Positions 10,678 to 22,522 of a DNA stretch of 64,000 nt are shown in pieces. The notes below the pieces were generated by a model. It saw only the letters and a list, made by a program, of their open reading frames with translations. It was not told the origin of the DNA and searched no databases. Made by a program: the position numbers and the translations under genes. The stretch is from NCBI GenBank assembly GCA_015179025.1, contig WHUX01000113.1:1-64000 (forward strand), given 5' to 3'. The first letter of the stretch is position 1, and each line of letters opens with the position of its first letter. Source of the stretch: Terfezia claveryi. Taxonomy: Eukaryota > Ascomycota > Pezizomycetes > Pezizales > Pezizaceae.

Positions 10678-11916
10678 TATTGTAGATAGCACAAGCTGAA
10701 TGTCACCGAAAGTTTGGTGGGACTGTTGGAGAGAAGAGAGCGACCTCGGAGATAGGAGAGAGTGACTGGCAAATGTCGGAAACCGCGGGAGTCTTTGTGA
10801 TGAGTTAAACGTGTGTGAAGAAAGTGAGAAGAGTATTTCTGGTTTGATTTGTGACAGGATGGGAAAGAAGAAAATCTCCTGGTTTATATACATATCATTT
10901 GATTGAGATCAGCGAACATTGAATTATCACTGGGAACGAGCACAGAATTATTAGTACTTACTTAAAACGGTTACTCAAGTTCAAATGTGGCTAAATAATA
11001 CAGGGTCCATAATTGAACCGATTCGGAAGTATTGTTGAGTGCCCAATTTGGACTTTGGAGAGTGCCAAAAATGGTCTTCCCTTTTTCAATTGCCAGTTTG
11101 GGGATGCGGAAGGTGACTTTTCCCACGTGTCCTCTGTCCGCAGTTCTACGCCGCTAGTCTTACTAGAGTAGTCACTTCCTTGTTGGGTCTAGCCACAACA
11201 GCAGGCGCTAGGCTTAAGCTCTTCCAAGTAGAGTACGGTACTCATTGCGGTGGTCCCGGCGATACATGATTTCATGGTTCGATTTCCACAAAACTTATCA
11301 ACTTGATGAATCGAGCAAGAGATATATATCAGACGACCTTGCCAATTAATACTTAATACTTGACTGACGATGACATCTGTGTAACTCGCCGTCCAAATTC
11401 TGACATGCGGGGTTTTGTTGTCTTGAGATGTGCAGGTTACTACCGGTACTTGTCTTGGCAGCTCGACAAGCACGTGCGTAGGCAATCATTCTCATCGAGG
11501 TGACCATCTTCCTCCTCCCCCAAAACTCCCCTTTATTCAACTTCTTGTTTTCCTTGTTAATATTTTTGCCGGCTCCTGCCCCCGCCCCACCCCTCGTTCC
11601 GCTCTCTCCAGAATTCGTGGTGTGAAGGTTGTTCTTCTCTCTAACAACCTATGCTAAAGCTCTCATATATACAAACATGCAAACGGACTTGCCAAGGCAC
11701 TAGGAGCATAGCTGCATACCGCATAGGCAGCCCCACACATCCCCCCCGTAAGCCAACGGCCGGGCAAGGCAAAAAAACCCCCCCGTGCAACACAACAGCC
11801 GGGGAAAGCGACAAAAGCCCATCGCAACAAGATCTCTCTATACCCATCGCCCCATGGAACCAACCAACTTCACTTACATCTGCCTCAACTGGACATCAAC
11901 CACTTCAACCCGCATA
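10678..11916. other. Gene-free region
   Basis: Contains the leader of the recombinase gene (10680-10900) and the 3' flank of the minus-strand Gypsy element (11650-11916, with several C-runs). Small ORFs here overlap on both strands and show no recognisable motif. No LTR of the neighbouring Gypsy could be paired. Confidence 0.5.
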
Positions 11917-13602
11917 CTAACTAACAACTTCTCCCTCAACGTAGGCCTTCAACCTACTTCCGTTGATAGGGTTTTTCAAATATCCAACTCTCTTGCCAGT
12001 AATCAAAGGATCCGTCCGAAGCTTATACACGTTTTTGTCCCAAACCGAGTGTACCACGAACGGTCCGGTCCACCTTGGTGCGAATACTGGTGCGAACCCT
12101 TTTCCATTATACTTTGACTCTCGCTTCCATACCCTCTGGCCAAGTTCAAATTCTTTGAACGGCCCAATACCCACTTCTTTCGCTTTCAATTCTCTTAATC
12201 CCGGTATACCCTCTGTCAACCAGTTTATTCTTCTTGCTATGAGCACTCCATGCTCTGTATCAGTTTTGGGGTGTTCATCGGCCTGGTCAAATGGCATCCG
12301 CAATTCTTTACCTAAGGCTAACATCGCCGGGGAATATCCAGTTGATGTGTGGCGGGAACAGCGGTAAGCCCACAAGACCGTCTGTAGGAGTGGCACCCAA
12401 TATACTGACTTAGTCTCTTCAGTTGTTAGGTCTTCTTCGATGTTCTGTGCGTTATCAGCCTGCCACCCATCTCTTATTGCTTCTATCACCCCTTTATCAA
12501 TGTCAACCCCTACGCCCAGGATGTGGTTTTCTTCCGCTCCAACTCGCTCTCCCTCTTCGCTACTTCCCTCTGCGGCTTCTTGCACTGCTCTCTTCAACAT
12601 CCTTTTAATGGTTCCCACTACCCTCTCAATTTTTCCATTGGATTGGGGATAATATGGTGTAGATAATTGATGTCTGATTTTGAGAATCCTGCATAGCGCT
12701 CTAATAATTGGATTCACAAAGTGTGTGCTATTATCTGACTGCAATGACTCAGGGCAGCCATATTGAGTGACAATGTACTCATATATGAATTCTGCCGCTG
12801 CATCCGGTGAAGCATCCTTGGTTGCTGCACCCTCTACCCAGCTTGATACCCACTCCACTGCTAAACATACATACCGACATCCTGTTTGTGAATCCGGTGG
12901 AAATGGTCCAGCAAAATCAATGGACCAGTGGCTAAAAATATCAGTAGGATTAACCCGAAACCCTGGTGATTTCATCGGACTCGGTCTGGAGAATTCCTAG
13001 CAAGAACGGCAAGCCAGGATATGTCGTGATATGAGTTTGGATGCTGCTGGGACCCAGAACCGCTGAATAAAGACTGTATAGACAGACCCCAACGCCCTAT
13101 GGCCCATCCTTTCATGCAACATCAACAATACCTCCTTAATTCTCTCCGGTGTCTCCAATACCTCTAGCAATCTACCTTCCTTCTTTTTCCACAACTTCCT
13201 TTCGCTCAACTCCATATTAACCGCCATTGCTCTGACTGCTTTAGCTAGTGCATTGTCTTGAGGTATGTCATCGTTATTAACCAAATAACGTCTTACCAGC
13301 TTAACAGCTTCCAGCTTCGTTGACTCTGACCTTGTCAATATAGGACTGTCCGAAATATTCTCTTGGTCCATGTTCGCTTGGTTCGAGCCTTCTGGAATAT
13401 CCGATATGTTAAACATCGGAACCTCTATGATTGGGCTTGTCGAGATATTATATTCAATCTCTTTATCCTCATCAACCTCCGTGTCTTCAATCTCCTCAAG
13501 CTTCTTCATACCACCTCCCCACTCATGCTCCGTGGCTATAGGGACCTTGCAAATATGAATTAATCTCTCGCTTCTTACTCCGTCTTCGCACTCAATCTCC
13601 AA
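11917..13602 (-). pseudogene. Gypsy E integrase
   Basis: Starts with a Zn-binding domain near 13125-12997 (HERMGH.., then CRSC). An in-frame TAG at 12997-12999 separates it from the catalytic core. The core shows HWSIDFAGPFP (first Asp), LQSDNSTHF (second Asp) and PYYPQSNGKIERVVGTIKR (catalytic Glu), followed by a basic C-terminal region ending near 11917. The core ORF is 352 codons and otherwise intact. No chromodomain is seen. Confidence 0.9.
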
Positions 13603-15368
13603 CTCAGCTCAACCTCTTCACAAAGCTTCAGTTTGCTCTTTGGAATATACAGCAACATTGGAGTATTCACTTGGCCCTGATCTGCTTTATCGTTGTATAT
13701 CCGCTTTCCTGGCTCTGAACCGAAAACAGTCTCAGGCAAAGTCATAGCGTCCTGGTTTGCTGGCAAAAGTACCATTCTAGAGAAGGGTCGGCTATCATCT
13801 TTAACCCTAGTATCCATTCTACCGAGAATGAGTATTCCTGCAAAGTCAGCGAATACTGAGCTATTGTCTGGTTTGTGGATAGCTTTGATTGTTCAAGATA
13901 TTGGTGAGCTCTACAGTCTGTTCTCCAAAGGAAGGATACTGATCCTAGCCATTCATGGAATTTTCCGCAGGCAAATACCAATGCCAGCAACTCAAGTTGC
14001 ATAATATGGTAGTTCTTCTGGGCTGCTGACAAGCTAGAACTTGCACAGGCACAAATATATGCCTTTCCATCTTCTTCTTGTACTATCACAACTCCTAGAC
14101 CACCCGCTACCATTCCGTCTTGAGTTCCTACTGATGCATCTGTATACACAAAAGTTTTCCGGTCATATCGGAACTGCTGTAAGACCGCCGGAGAGGCTAA
14201 AATTGTCTTCATATTCTCAAACTCAATAATAGCTTCTGGAGTAAGGCTTAGCTGTGAGCTTTTGCCTCTAGTCAAGGCTGTCAAATTGACTACCAATAAA
14301 GCAAACCCAGATACTCGCTCTTGAAACTGGTTAGCTAATCCTAAGAAAGCTCTAAGTTCTGATACGGATTGAGATAACTTCATTGTTTTCATTGCATCAA
14401 TATTTTTGTCAGCCATGGCAATACCCTCCGCTGACCAGACGAACCCCACAGACTCGATTCGCTCATACCTCCAGAATGTCTTTTTCAACTTGCATTTCCA
14501 ACCATGCTTCCGCAACCTTTCCAACAACATCCTCTATATGAGTCTCAGTGCTCCATACTCTCCTTGCAGAGCCTTGCCAAAGATATCGTCAAAGTAAGAC
14601 TTAGTTTTCTTCTGTTGCAATAATAGCCCCTGCATGACAACAGCATTTCTCTTGAAAGTTGCCGGTCCATTTTTCATTCTAAACAACAGTCTATTGCTAC
14701 ACCATAGTTCATTGAACAACTCAAATGCGGTTGCATCAACTGCTTCTCCAGGCTCTACTTCTATTTGGTTGAACCCTTGGTCTGTATCCACCTTGAAAAA
14801 TAAGCCAGTCTCGTCTTGTCCAAGCTAGGCTAGCATTTCCGGAATTGTATCAACTGCTCGGGATCTAGATATACTCTCTCATTCAAGCGCCGGTAATCAT
14901 GTGCAACTCTGCAGTTGGCTAGATCATTTCTCTCTTCTAGGCTTGTCCCTTTTCTCACAATTGTTACTTGAGCTTTATCTCTAACATGCGGAGGTGCCTT
15001 AAAGTATATACTGAGCTCTACCAAAGGCCAGCACTTCACTCTTAGGATTTTTGTATTGAGTGGATTAGATAAGTACTTTCTAGAAGATTCTATTGCCGGT
15101 GTAGGATCCCATCTATTAATTATATGTCCTTGATATGGCCTAAGTCGAACTGATTCCAAGAAAATGCATCTGCATACTCCATAATATCTTCACAAACTAA
15201 CTTCTTTATTTCTTCAGGTACCTGAGGCCCGAACCGTATATTGTTCATCACAAACTCTACTGTGAGTACTGGTAATCCAGCTTTTTGAGCTCGCTCGATA
15301 TCTTCCTGCGATATCTGTATGTCTGGGACCGGTGGTAGACCATCCACTTCTTCTACTAAGTCTCTCAT
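13575..15368 (-). pseudogene. Gypsy E reverse transcriptase and RNase H
   Basis: RT blocks in order: VTIVRKGTSLEERND and CRVAHDYRRLNERVY (about 14985-14875), DTDQGFNQIEVE (14790), MKNGPATFKRNAVVMQG (about 14675) and the catalytic YFDDIFGKA (about 14595). RNase H follows with FVYTDASVGTQDG (about 14150) and MQLELLALVFACGKF, then WRTDCRAHQYL. Stop codons lie at about 15120, 14830 and 14534, and a frameshift near 13785 leads into the linker before integrase. Confidence 0.9.
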
Positions 15369-15395
15369 CCCTATTTTTAGAGCTACCGAGCTCTG

Positions 15396-15875
15396 CTAGA
15401 TCTGTAGAAATAGTACCGGTAATGCTAGATTCAATAGAATCATCTTCTCCAGCTCATTTTCATCTACTCCTTCTTCTTCCTTCAATGGAGCAACTCCCTC
15501 TTGCATAGCTAATACTCTTTTGCAGAAGGCCTCAATCTCTAACTTCCCAGGAATTATGACAATAATCCGGCTCCAACGAGGAAATAGTACTGCTCCTGTA
15601 GCTACCATGAACTCAGTCCCCAACAATAGCTGATAACTAGCTTTTTCTACATTATAGACCCGAACTGCGAAAAATTTCTCTTGCAGCTTAAATACGTATC
15701 GTTCCGCCACACCAATAGGGCTGGTCAAGATACTATCTGCAAGAACAAACTTGATGTCCGACCCTTTCTTCCACTTGGTCTTAGTCTGATCCATAGTACT
15801 CATTGGCGCAATACAAACAACTGCTCCAGTATCCCATATAGTCAACAACTGCTGACCATGAGTAGTTTCGGACAT
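15396..15875 (-). pseudogene. Gypsy E aspartic protease
   Basis: 159-codon ORF with LTIWDTGAVVCIAP near its start, the DTGA active-site signature of retropepsins. It is followed by LLLGTEFMVATGA, the ILG-type second motif. It lies between gag and RT, separated from gag by stop codons around 15880-16017. Confidence 0.8.
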
Positions 15876-16016
15876 TGCCTACAAACAACCTGTTGCCTTT
15901 GCAACTTCTGAAGCAGGAATGTGAGGTATGGTGAAGACATCATTAGTCTCGTATGTCTGAGCTAATAAATTGAATAAAGGAACTGAACGCTCATCCACCT
16001 TATCTTTCACAAACTT

Positions 16017-17102
16017 CTATGCTAGCGACAAGGAAAATACTGAAGGTTCTGTAGACTTCTCTACCTCGCTTGGTATTGAGAAGCTCGGAAGAACATTGAT
16101 ATTATTTTGTGAGGTTGCCGCTGATGTCTTGCAATCTCGTATAAGGTGTCCCTCTTGGCCACATTGGTAACAAAGCTTGCTTGCATTCGCATTACCTCCT
16201 GCTTGCCTGGTATCCTGCCTTTGCTGTGGTTTCTGCTCAGTTGGCTTCTGCTGTTTAGCTGCTGTATCCTTAGATAATGCCGAACCATCCTTGTGCTTTC
16301 TCGAAAAGCAGGTATTAGCGAAATGGCCTTGACATCCGCAGCGATTGCATGTATTGGTATCCTTTTTGGCTCTGTCTCCCTTCTCTTCTTTCTTCTTTCT
16401 ACACATATCAGCTAAATGGCCCTGCTTGCCGCAGTGAGTACAAGCTCCCAAGCTCGTAGCTGCCATCCCTTTATCCAACTCATCAACCTCCATGGTTGTG
16501 TGGATCTCTCTAATACACTTCCACAATTCTTCTTCAGACTCTCCAATCTTCGTGTTGGTTTTGATATTGGTTGGAAGTGCATTTCTGATACACCACATTC
16601 TATTAAACTCATCGGTTTTCTTAGCTCTCTTCATAAGCCATTCAATATGTGTTCGAAATGCTGCAACAGATTGACCTTGAGTTGACCCTCCTTTCTTGAA
16701 CGGGTCCCAATGATATCTGCCTAATTCTATCTCTGCAGCTCTTGTATCCACTTCTCCACTAAACTGCTTCTTCAGAAGCTCATACAATGATACTTCTTCT
16801 ATACTTCCGCTCCCATCTGCTATCGGCTTTTTCATATCTTGATGTTTTCGCCAACAATTGGGACTATCGGAGTCTCCTTTAAAGTCATAATATTGCCACC
16901 ACTTCTTTGCATCGCCCTCAAATCTACACAAAAAAAAAAAAAAGCCAATGGAAAAGGGATAAAAAGAGGGTAGTGTAAAAAGGGGCAAGCACACAACAAA
17001 ACCCCGCCCCCGTATCCATCCCGTCACCGGTTTTGCTACTCCTCTACCGCCCACTCTGCCTCCTCTGCCTCCACAACCTCCTGAGTCGTCCAATGCCTCC
17101 AT
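16017..17102 (-). CDS. Gypsy E gag with three CCHC zinc knuckles
   Basis: 361-codon ORF. The capsid-like part (about residues 62-215) includes GDAKKWWQYYDF. Three CX2CX4HX4C knuckles follow at residues 221-234 (CTHCGKQGHLADMC), 252-265 (CNRCGCQGHFANTC) and 311-324 (CYQCGQEGHLIRDC). The first 60 residues are low complexity and come partly from a 15-nt poly-T run. On the minus strand that run ends in GTGTAG at about 16924, which looks like a 3' splice site, so the true N-terminus may be spliced in from a minus-strand ORF upstream (17326-17036). Confidence 0.8.
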   Translation of the reverse strand: MEALDDSGGCGGRGGRVGGRGVAKPVTGWIRGRGFVVCLPLFTLPSFYPFSIGFFFFLCRFEGDAKKWWQYYDFKGDSDSPNCWRKHQDMKKPIADGSGSIEEVSLYELLKKQFSGEVDTRAAEIELGRYHWDPFKKGGSTQGQSVAAFRTHIEWLMKRAKKTDEFNRMWCIRNALPTNIKTNTKIGESEEELWKCIREIHTTMEVDELDKGMAATSLGACTHCGKQGHLADMCRKKKEEKGDRAKKDTNTCNRCGCQGHFANTCFSRKHKDGSALSKDTAAKQQKPTEQKPQQRQDTRQAGGNANASKLCYQCGQEGHLIRDCKTSAATSQNNINVLPSFSIPSEVEKSTEPSVFSLSLA

Positions 17103-17312
17103 GGACCCCCTCCAGCAGCTGTATTACCCCTCGGCGCAACTCTTACATCTGGCAACTCCTCACGTCCTGACCCCTCAGGCTCCGGACAGGAGGGAGATCT
17201 AATTTTCTTACGATTGCCATTTGATATACCGGGCCCGGTAACCAAGACATCTCCGTCTACAGCAAACAGCTCTACGACAAGCGGAAAGTCTAGGCCGTAC
17301 CACCCTTGTATC

Positions 17313-18074
17313 ATGTTCGTAGCCACGAATCAACCAACACATGCAGTATTGAAACTTTCTGTATTTGTTTGTCGGTCATTCTCAACCGACGATCACGAAA
17401 CATGGATTAAAGCGTTTCAACCTGTCGATAGAGAGTTTATGGTACCCTTGGAACCATCTGCACAAGGTGCCACATCTATTCCACCTCCAGAAGGATTTGG
17501 ACCTCCACTTACCTTCGAGCCGGGTTTCGTATTGAAGAATAGGACCTGGGTGATTGCAAGAACGGTGAAAATTGCGCTCTCAGCAGGCAAAGCAGTAAGT
17601 TCCCTGACCTTCATTCCCGTCTTATTAGAGTGACTATAGGCTAACCCTTGCTGGTACTCTGTAGTATAAACCATCCGACGGTAGGCTGAGCCTGGAAGAA
17701 TTGCGGCGACTACACAATCAGCACGTCAAGCTATCCTCCAGCGCACCCTCCCCGAACGTCCTTCCTCCTGAAAGGTTTACCCTTTCCATGAGCTGCCCCA
17801 GTGGTTTACCGTGGTGATTCAATGCTCTTCTGCTAACAGTTGAATAGCAGGCACAATCTACCTAGGATCAATTGAAAGTGATGATGATGACGATGATGGG
17901 GACCCGCAGGACCAAGAGGATGATGGTATAGATATTGCTACGTTTATGGAGTTCTTACATAATGCGGCTGCTTATATGAACCCTGATGCAGCGGAAATGG
18001 CAAAGAAATATGCGGATAGAAGAAAGGAGTTGTTAGAAAATCGAGTGTTTGAATGGATGCATACCATTCAATAA
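17313..18074 (+). CDS. Orphan three-exon gene with acidic C-terminal region
   Basis: Predicted exons 17313-17594, 17665-17803 and 17851-18074 (about 214 residues). Intron 1 has donor GTAAGT and acceptor CTGTAG. Intron 2 (47 nt, donor GTTTAC, branch TGCTAAC, acceptor AGCAG) was placed because it is the choice that keeps the frame into the last exon. Exon 1 encodes a Pro-rich segment (about residues 48-70). Exon 3 has a run of Asp (ESDDDDDDGD) and then a helical tail ending in FEWMHTIQ. I do not recognise the family and no domain is evident. The first 14 nt overlap, head to head, a minus-strand ORF that may be the gag N-terminus of Gypsy E. An ATG upstream at 17214 is in frame and is an alternative start. 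Confidence 0.5.
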
Positions 18075-18444
18075 ATTGATAAGTACTCCAACCATACATA
18101 GTAAGGACGAGTATTATTGCGACGAGGGCAGGAAATAACTTTACAGACCTGCGACAAGTGGCACGCATATCACAGGCTTCTTCAGCAGTTTCCGCCGCTC
18201 CAATGTCTCCATTTCCATGGCTCCGATGTCTACTGTGGTTGGTGGGGTTTACAATGCTTCTTTGCAGCACAATTCATTGGACATAACAGGATTCCATTGT
18301 GGGGAAGCTAACGATCCATCCGTTCCGGACTGCACAGCTAAGGCAACGTTGGAGTACCAAGCCATCGAGAAGGGCTGGTGTTGAACGTGCTCATACTATG
18401 CCTGGGCGTCTGGGAGACACTAGAGATACGAGGCGCCACATGCT

Positions 18445-18567
18445 GAAGGGAGGTCACTTGGACGCCATGTAGGTACTGAAGGGAGGTCACTCGGACGCCA
18501 TGTAGGTACTGAAGGGAGGTCATCTGGACGCCATATACTGAAAGGAGTTTATCTGGACGCCATGAGC
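18445..18567. repeat. 33-bp tandem repeat
   Basis: Units start at 18445, 18478, 18511 and 18540 and share GAAGGGAGGTCA followed by GGACGCCAT. The array lies just inside a CATCAG-like end at 18678, in the same relation seen for other members of that family. Confidence 0.8.
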
Positions 18568-18645
18568 TACCAGAGGTGGGATGATATGGCACAGGATGAC
18601 ATGGGATGCCAGAGGCACGGTAGGTAAGATTTGGGCGACCTGAGA

Positions 18646-18678
18646 TGATAGTGGACGCCACATAAATCGTTCCTGATG
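18646..18678 (-). mobile_element. Possible CATCAG-family terminus
   Basis: From 18678 leftward on the minus strand the sequence reads CATCAGGAACGATTTATGTG and then GCGTCC. This is close to the family ends but lacks the long A-run. It truncates the coiled-coil reading frame at 18680-18944. I did not find a partner end to the left. Confidence 0.35.
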
Positions 18679-18679
18679 A

Positions 18680-19123
18680 CTTGTGTCCTTAACGGTCTTA
18701 TTTTTTGGTTGCTGCTGGTCACGATACTTCTCCTCAGCTCCGCTGCAATGGTATCCAGCCTATTATTCAATTGGACCTCCATGCTTTCCATCTTCTGTTC
18801 CAACTTCTCCATCTTTTGGTCAATTCTCTTCTCCCTCTTCTGCATCTCCCCCATCAGTCTTTGTTCAACCCTCTCCACCTTCTCGTCAATATTTATTCTC
18901 CATCTGCAACACATCAAGCACTGGTTTGGGGCAGGCCGTGGCAAGAAGCGTATCGGAGCGCTTGAAATCCAGTGCCGGCCGGCGTCAACATGTTTAGCGC
19001 AGGATCTGAGTCCTCTCGGAACTCCTGGCTCTTACTTCCTCCTCTTGAGATTCTGGCCCCTGCACTTCCGTATATTCTGTTACGGCTCAAGGCTGATGGG
19101 GGTGGGAAAATACCCGATTTCAT
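18680..19123 (-). pseudogene. Coiled-coil protein fragment, possibly retroelement gag N-terminus
   Basis: The minus-strand reading has a highly charged heptad-like stretch (KVERVEQRLMGEMQKREKRI, then KMEKLEQKMESMEVQL), about 60 residues of predicted coiled coil. An upstream ORF (19123-18914) lies in another frame and begins with a Ser/Gly-rich segment. The coiled coil ends at the TIR-like sequence at 18678. Coiled coils of this kind occur near the N-terminus of fungal Gypsy gag proteins, but no further gag motif is present, so the assignment is tentative. Confidence 0.4.
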
Positions 19124-19711
19124 GAACGTCAGTTCATTATCGCGCTGTCAATAGTTGCTTAAACAGACGTAACTATTTCTGTCTTCACGTGTCCGTCGTA
19201 ATAAAGGGCCTTGAGCATCATCTAATAAATTTGTTAATGGGATGAAAAGTATCGGGTATTCATTGGAAAACGTACCTACAGTGGCAGCACAAAAGCCGAT
19301 GAGCCACCTCAAATCCATTGGGAAAAACCCACGTTGCAAAGCTAGAAAGTTCTGCAAGTGTAAATATGATATCCGCACTAGTAGGATGTGGGAGATCAAA
19401 ATTACTTGTGTATGGGATGGTCAGCTGAGCATGTGCAGTGGTGATATAACGGGGGCTCTATGAGCGGCCGTGTATGCTCTGGTAAATGCGTAGTAAAGGG
19501 TCACGTGGGGAGTTGAACTCGCGATACTTTGCACAATGGCTAAATCGGGAAATAGATATATATTATACGGGAATATAATTAAGCGGTTGCTTCTACCAAC
19601 TGTGCCGTGATGTCTGTCGGAATATCTTAAGTTAACTGACCCCTATATATAGGCTGGTTGTCAACTCCTAAGAGTTATTCCTCGACAGATGGCTTTCTAT
19701 GAGTGTGGGTC
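19124..19711. other. Gene-free region
   Basis: No motif-bearing ORF. A degraded tRNA-like stretch on the minus strand around 19500-19625 was considered and rejected. Confidence 0.5.
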
Positions 19712-21119
19712 CTAGGTAAGTCCTCTGACTAGTCCCAGTATACAAGCAAAGCCGTATAAACCCAAAATGACGTCTTTCTTACCAATATCCAGCACTTCCG
19801 CATCCAAGGAGAACTTACCTGCTTCTGCAACAGACGGAATCACAAATGATGTATTAAAAATGAAATTTCCTCCCTCCAGCACTGAGCCATCCCCTTGCTT
19901 TACCCTGATTTTTCGGGCATGCTTCCAAACGCCCAATTTCTTTGCTAACCTTTCCCAACCACAGGGCTGATGCATCGCAGTCTACAATAGCTTCCATGGT
20001 TTCCCCAGCGATATCTATGGGTACGGTCAGTAGGGGGGTATGCCGCGGGGTCCTGACCTCATGCGGAGGTAGGGTAGCCGGGAGTGGGGCGTTTGGTAGG
20101 GGGTTATTCGGGTTATCCGGGAGCGGGACATCGATCAGCAAGGCTTCCGGGAGTGAGGTTTCTGGTAGGGGGGTATCCGCCCGGGGTGAAGGAGCTCGAG
20201 GGGCGGCAGCATCCGGACTCCTTATTCTTTTCCTGAGTCAGATTCCTCTGCCTCTGACTGCAATTCAGTAATCTGCAGTTGTCCCTGGTCGGTTTTCTGT
20301 TTCTTGTAGGATTGGACAGCCTGGGGTGCGGGGGGCCTTGTCCCTTGTGGGGAGTCGCTGGCACGGGGTGGGGGTGTCAGCCGGTAACTGGGTGAGCGGC
20401 ATTCCCGCAGCATGTGCTCTGTTCTTCCGCACTTCAGGCACCGATTTTCTGCCTTCCTTTTGTCAATCTGTTCCTGAGGAACATAGGGTGCCGGGCCAGG
20501 TCTCAAATTTCCAGAATTCCCAGAATTCCCCGACCCTCTGTTCGTTTTGGGGCCTGACCGCTTTTTGTCCTTAGGTCGGTTATGGTTAGCGGCAGCTTCT
20601 CCACTGGAAACATCCATCTTAACCAGCTTCTCGCGCCAGGCCATGGGGTCTCCTCAAAGGTGTTTGTAGCGAGCCATATCTCGTTGTAAGCTGGTTTTCA
20701 GCTGGGGTAGTAGGATCTGGATAAGCTGGTGTTGGGGAATCTCTGCATAGGCGTTTAGCTGGTCAACTTCTGCTAGGTGGTCCTGAACGGTGCCAGTCTG
20801 CCTGAGCTGCAGCAGCTCATGGTGTGCGTGGTCAGCACGGTACCGGTCGCTATAGTAGACCTGCAATTCACGCTTTGCCTCCCTCCAGGCACCGAAACGG
20901 ATTTTGTTCGCCATCCACCAGTCGAGCACTTTGCCTCCTAGGCACGAGCCTAGGGAAGCCAGCTTCTGGTCCACTGCTTTGATCGTTTGGAGGGTAAAGT
21001 ACTCCTCTACCTGGAACAGAAAGCCAGCGAGGGCCTCACGGTCTCCGGTGAATGTCTTTGGAGAGTTGATTTTGACTGTGACCTCCAGAGGCGGAGCTAG
21101 TCTGGTTGTCGTTACCTAA
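19712..21119 (-). pseudogene. 5' fragment of a Gypsy element (gag and protease)
   Basis: Minus-strand order. A retrotransposon gag domain occupies about 21100-20654 (KINSPKTFTGDREALAGFLF near the start, then KVLDWWMANKI and LLQLRQTGTVQDHLAEVDQL). A stop codon follows, then a second ORF (20644-20222) with one CCHC knuckle CLKCGRTEHMLREC. Next is a retropepsin region split over two frames: TVPIDIAGETMEAIVDCDAS (20040-19960, active site degenerate relative to DTGAS), then IGKKDVILGLYG (about 19760), with a frameshift near 19860. The element stops at about 19712; no RT follows, so it is a truncated copy. Confidence 0.85.
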
Positions 21120-22522
21120 TTTTGTATAGTTCAATAAAGAATTAGACCTAAATTAGACTAGCATGGAATAGGCAGTGACTACGCTAGTTGGTTTAGCGTA
21201 AAAAACTGCGGCGTGTGATCTTGCGGCTGGTTGGCAGCACAAGACTAGCATAACACTATGAGGGTGTTGTGCCAACCAGACTAGTGGGAAAGGTGCCAAC
21301 CAGACTACAGGAAAGCCTCCTACTACAGCACGCAATAGGTATTTAGAAGTTTTAACTTCTTGTTTCAGTAGTATTAGATAGTTGCCTTTTTAAAAAATTA
21401 TACAGGTAGTCCTTTTTGGGCCTATACCTTTTTCTGTATCTCCTAATCTACTCTTTTGATAATTAAGCTAGTTCTATCTTAGTAGTCTTCTTACCAAAGT
21501 ACTTAGACCTATTAATAAGTATTAGAACCTACAATTTGTCTACCTATAGCTCTATCCACTTTTTTAGAAAAAATGCTTTCAATAGGATAAGCTTTACTAT
21601 ATACTTTTCTTTAGAATAACAATCTCTGAAGGCCTTTTATAGGATTGTCAGTTAGGATAAATATATAGGTACTTTATAGAACAAGCTTTTATATTATAGT
21701 TCATTTAGTCAGGTCTTAAGAGTAAGACTAAAAAAGGTTTCATATTAATAATTATATAGAAACTACTAAAGGATTACTCAAAAACTTTTGGTTGTTTCAA
21801 ATAAATCTTTTAAGATTTTAAACAAAACTTTTTTTAAGTTTTATATATTATAGTCTCTATCCTATAAAAACTTTATATAAGTTTTTCTAATAAAGTTATT
21901 ACTAGAGCCTATAATAGAAGCTAATGTAAAATATTATATAAATTCACTATATGAAAACCTAGCAAAGGACTTATATAAAAGCTAATAAAATATTTTATAT
22001 AAATTTACTTTATAAAAACCTAGTAAAAGCCTTAAATAGAAGCCAAATAAATTTCTTATATAAATTTAAAGTATTTAAAAAAGTAAATAATAGAATTAAG
22101 TACTATATACTTAATATAAAGACCTTAAATATAGAGCAAAGAGAGTATAAAAGATTGAAGTATATATATAAGAGGTCTTAAAGACCTAAGGCTGATAGCA
22201 AAATAAACTTTCTGATAAAAATATCAAATAATAAAATAGATAATAATAATAGATACAAGTAGCTTCTCTTAAAATAAAACTTTAATAAAGTCTCTACAGA
22301 AGAAGAAACCTTAATAGGATTTTATAATATAGTTAAGGCTTTTTTTTAAAGTCTTAAACTATTTTTCATAGTCTTTTTGAAGGTCTCAACATGTTTAAAA
22401 AGTTTTATAGCTAAGCTTTAGTAGGTCTAACCTAGCTAAAAACTTATAACTTAGATCTAAACTTAAACTAAAATTAAAACTTTTAATTAAGTTTACTATA
22501 GGTACTCATATTAACTAATAAA
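21120..22522. other. AT-rich decayed DNA with a local tandem duplication
   Basis: No coding motif. Three imperfect copies of a unit of about 60 bp (TATATAAATT(T/C)ACT..AAAACCTAG..AA) lie at about 21905-22080. The AT bias and lack of ORFs suggest an old mutated repeat. Confidence 0.6.

Larger units (their letters stand above)
11917..17102 (-). mobile_element. Ty3/Gypsy retrotransposon (Gypsy E), internal region
   Basis: On the minus strand the order is gag, protease, reverse transcriptase, RNase H, integrase, which is the Gypsy order. Reading is broken by about six nonsense codons and at least two frameshifts (near 13785 and 13590), but base composition is normal, so it is much younger than Gypsy A-D. 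I found no matching LTR pair at 11640-11860 and 16920-17700, so the boundaries given are those of the coding region. Confidence 0.9.

Noticed and set aside
11189..11657. Short ORFs on both strands between the recombinase and Gypsy E
   Set aside because: No motif, overlapping in opposite directions, no plausible splice structure found.
12423..14828. Plus-strand ORFs opposite Gypsy E
   Set aside because: Shadows of the minus-strand pol domains.
19500..19625. tRNA-like stretch on the minus strand (GCACAGTTGGTAGAAGC and GAGTTCAACTCCCC)
   Set aside because: D-arm and T-loop sequences are recognisable, but the T stem has at least three mismatches and the acceptor ends pair poorly. At best a tRNA relic.
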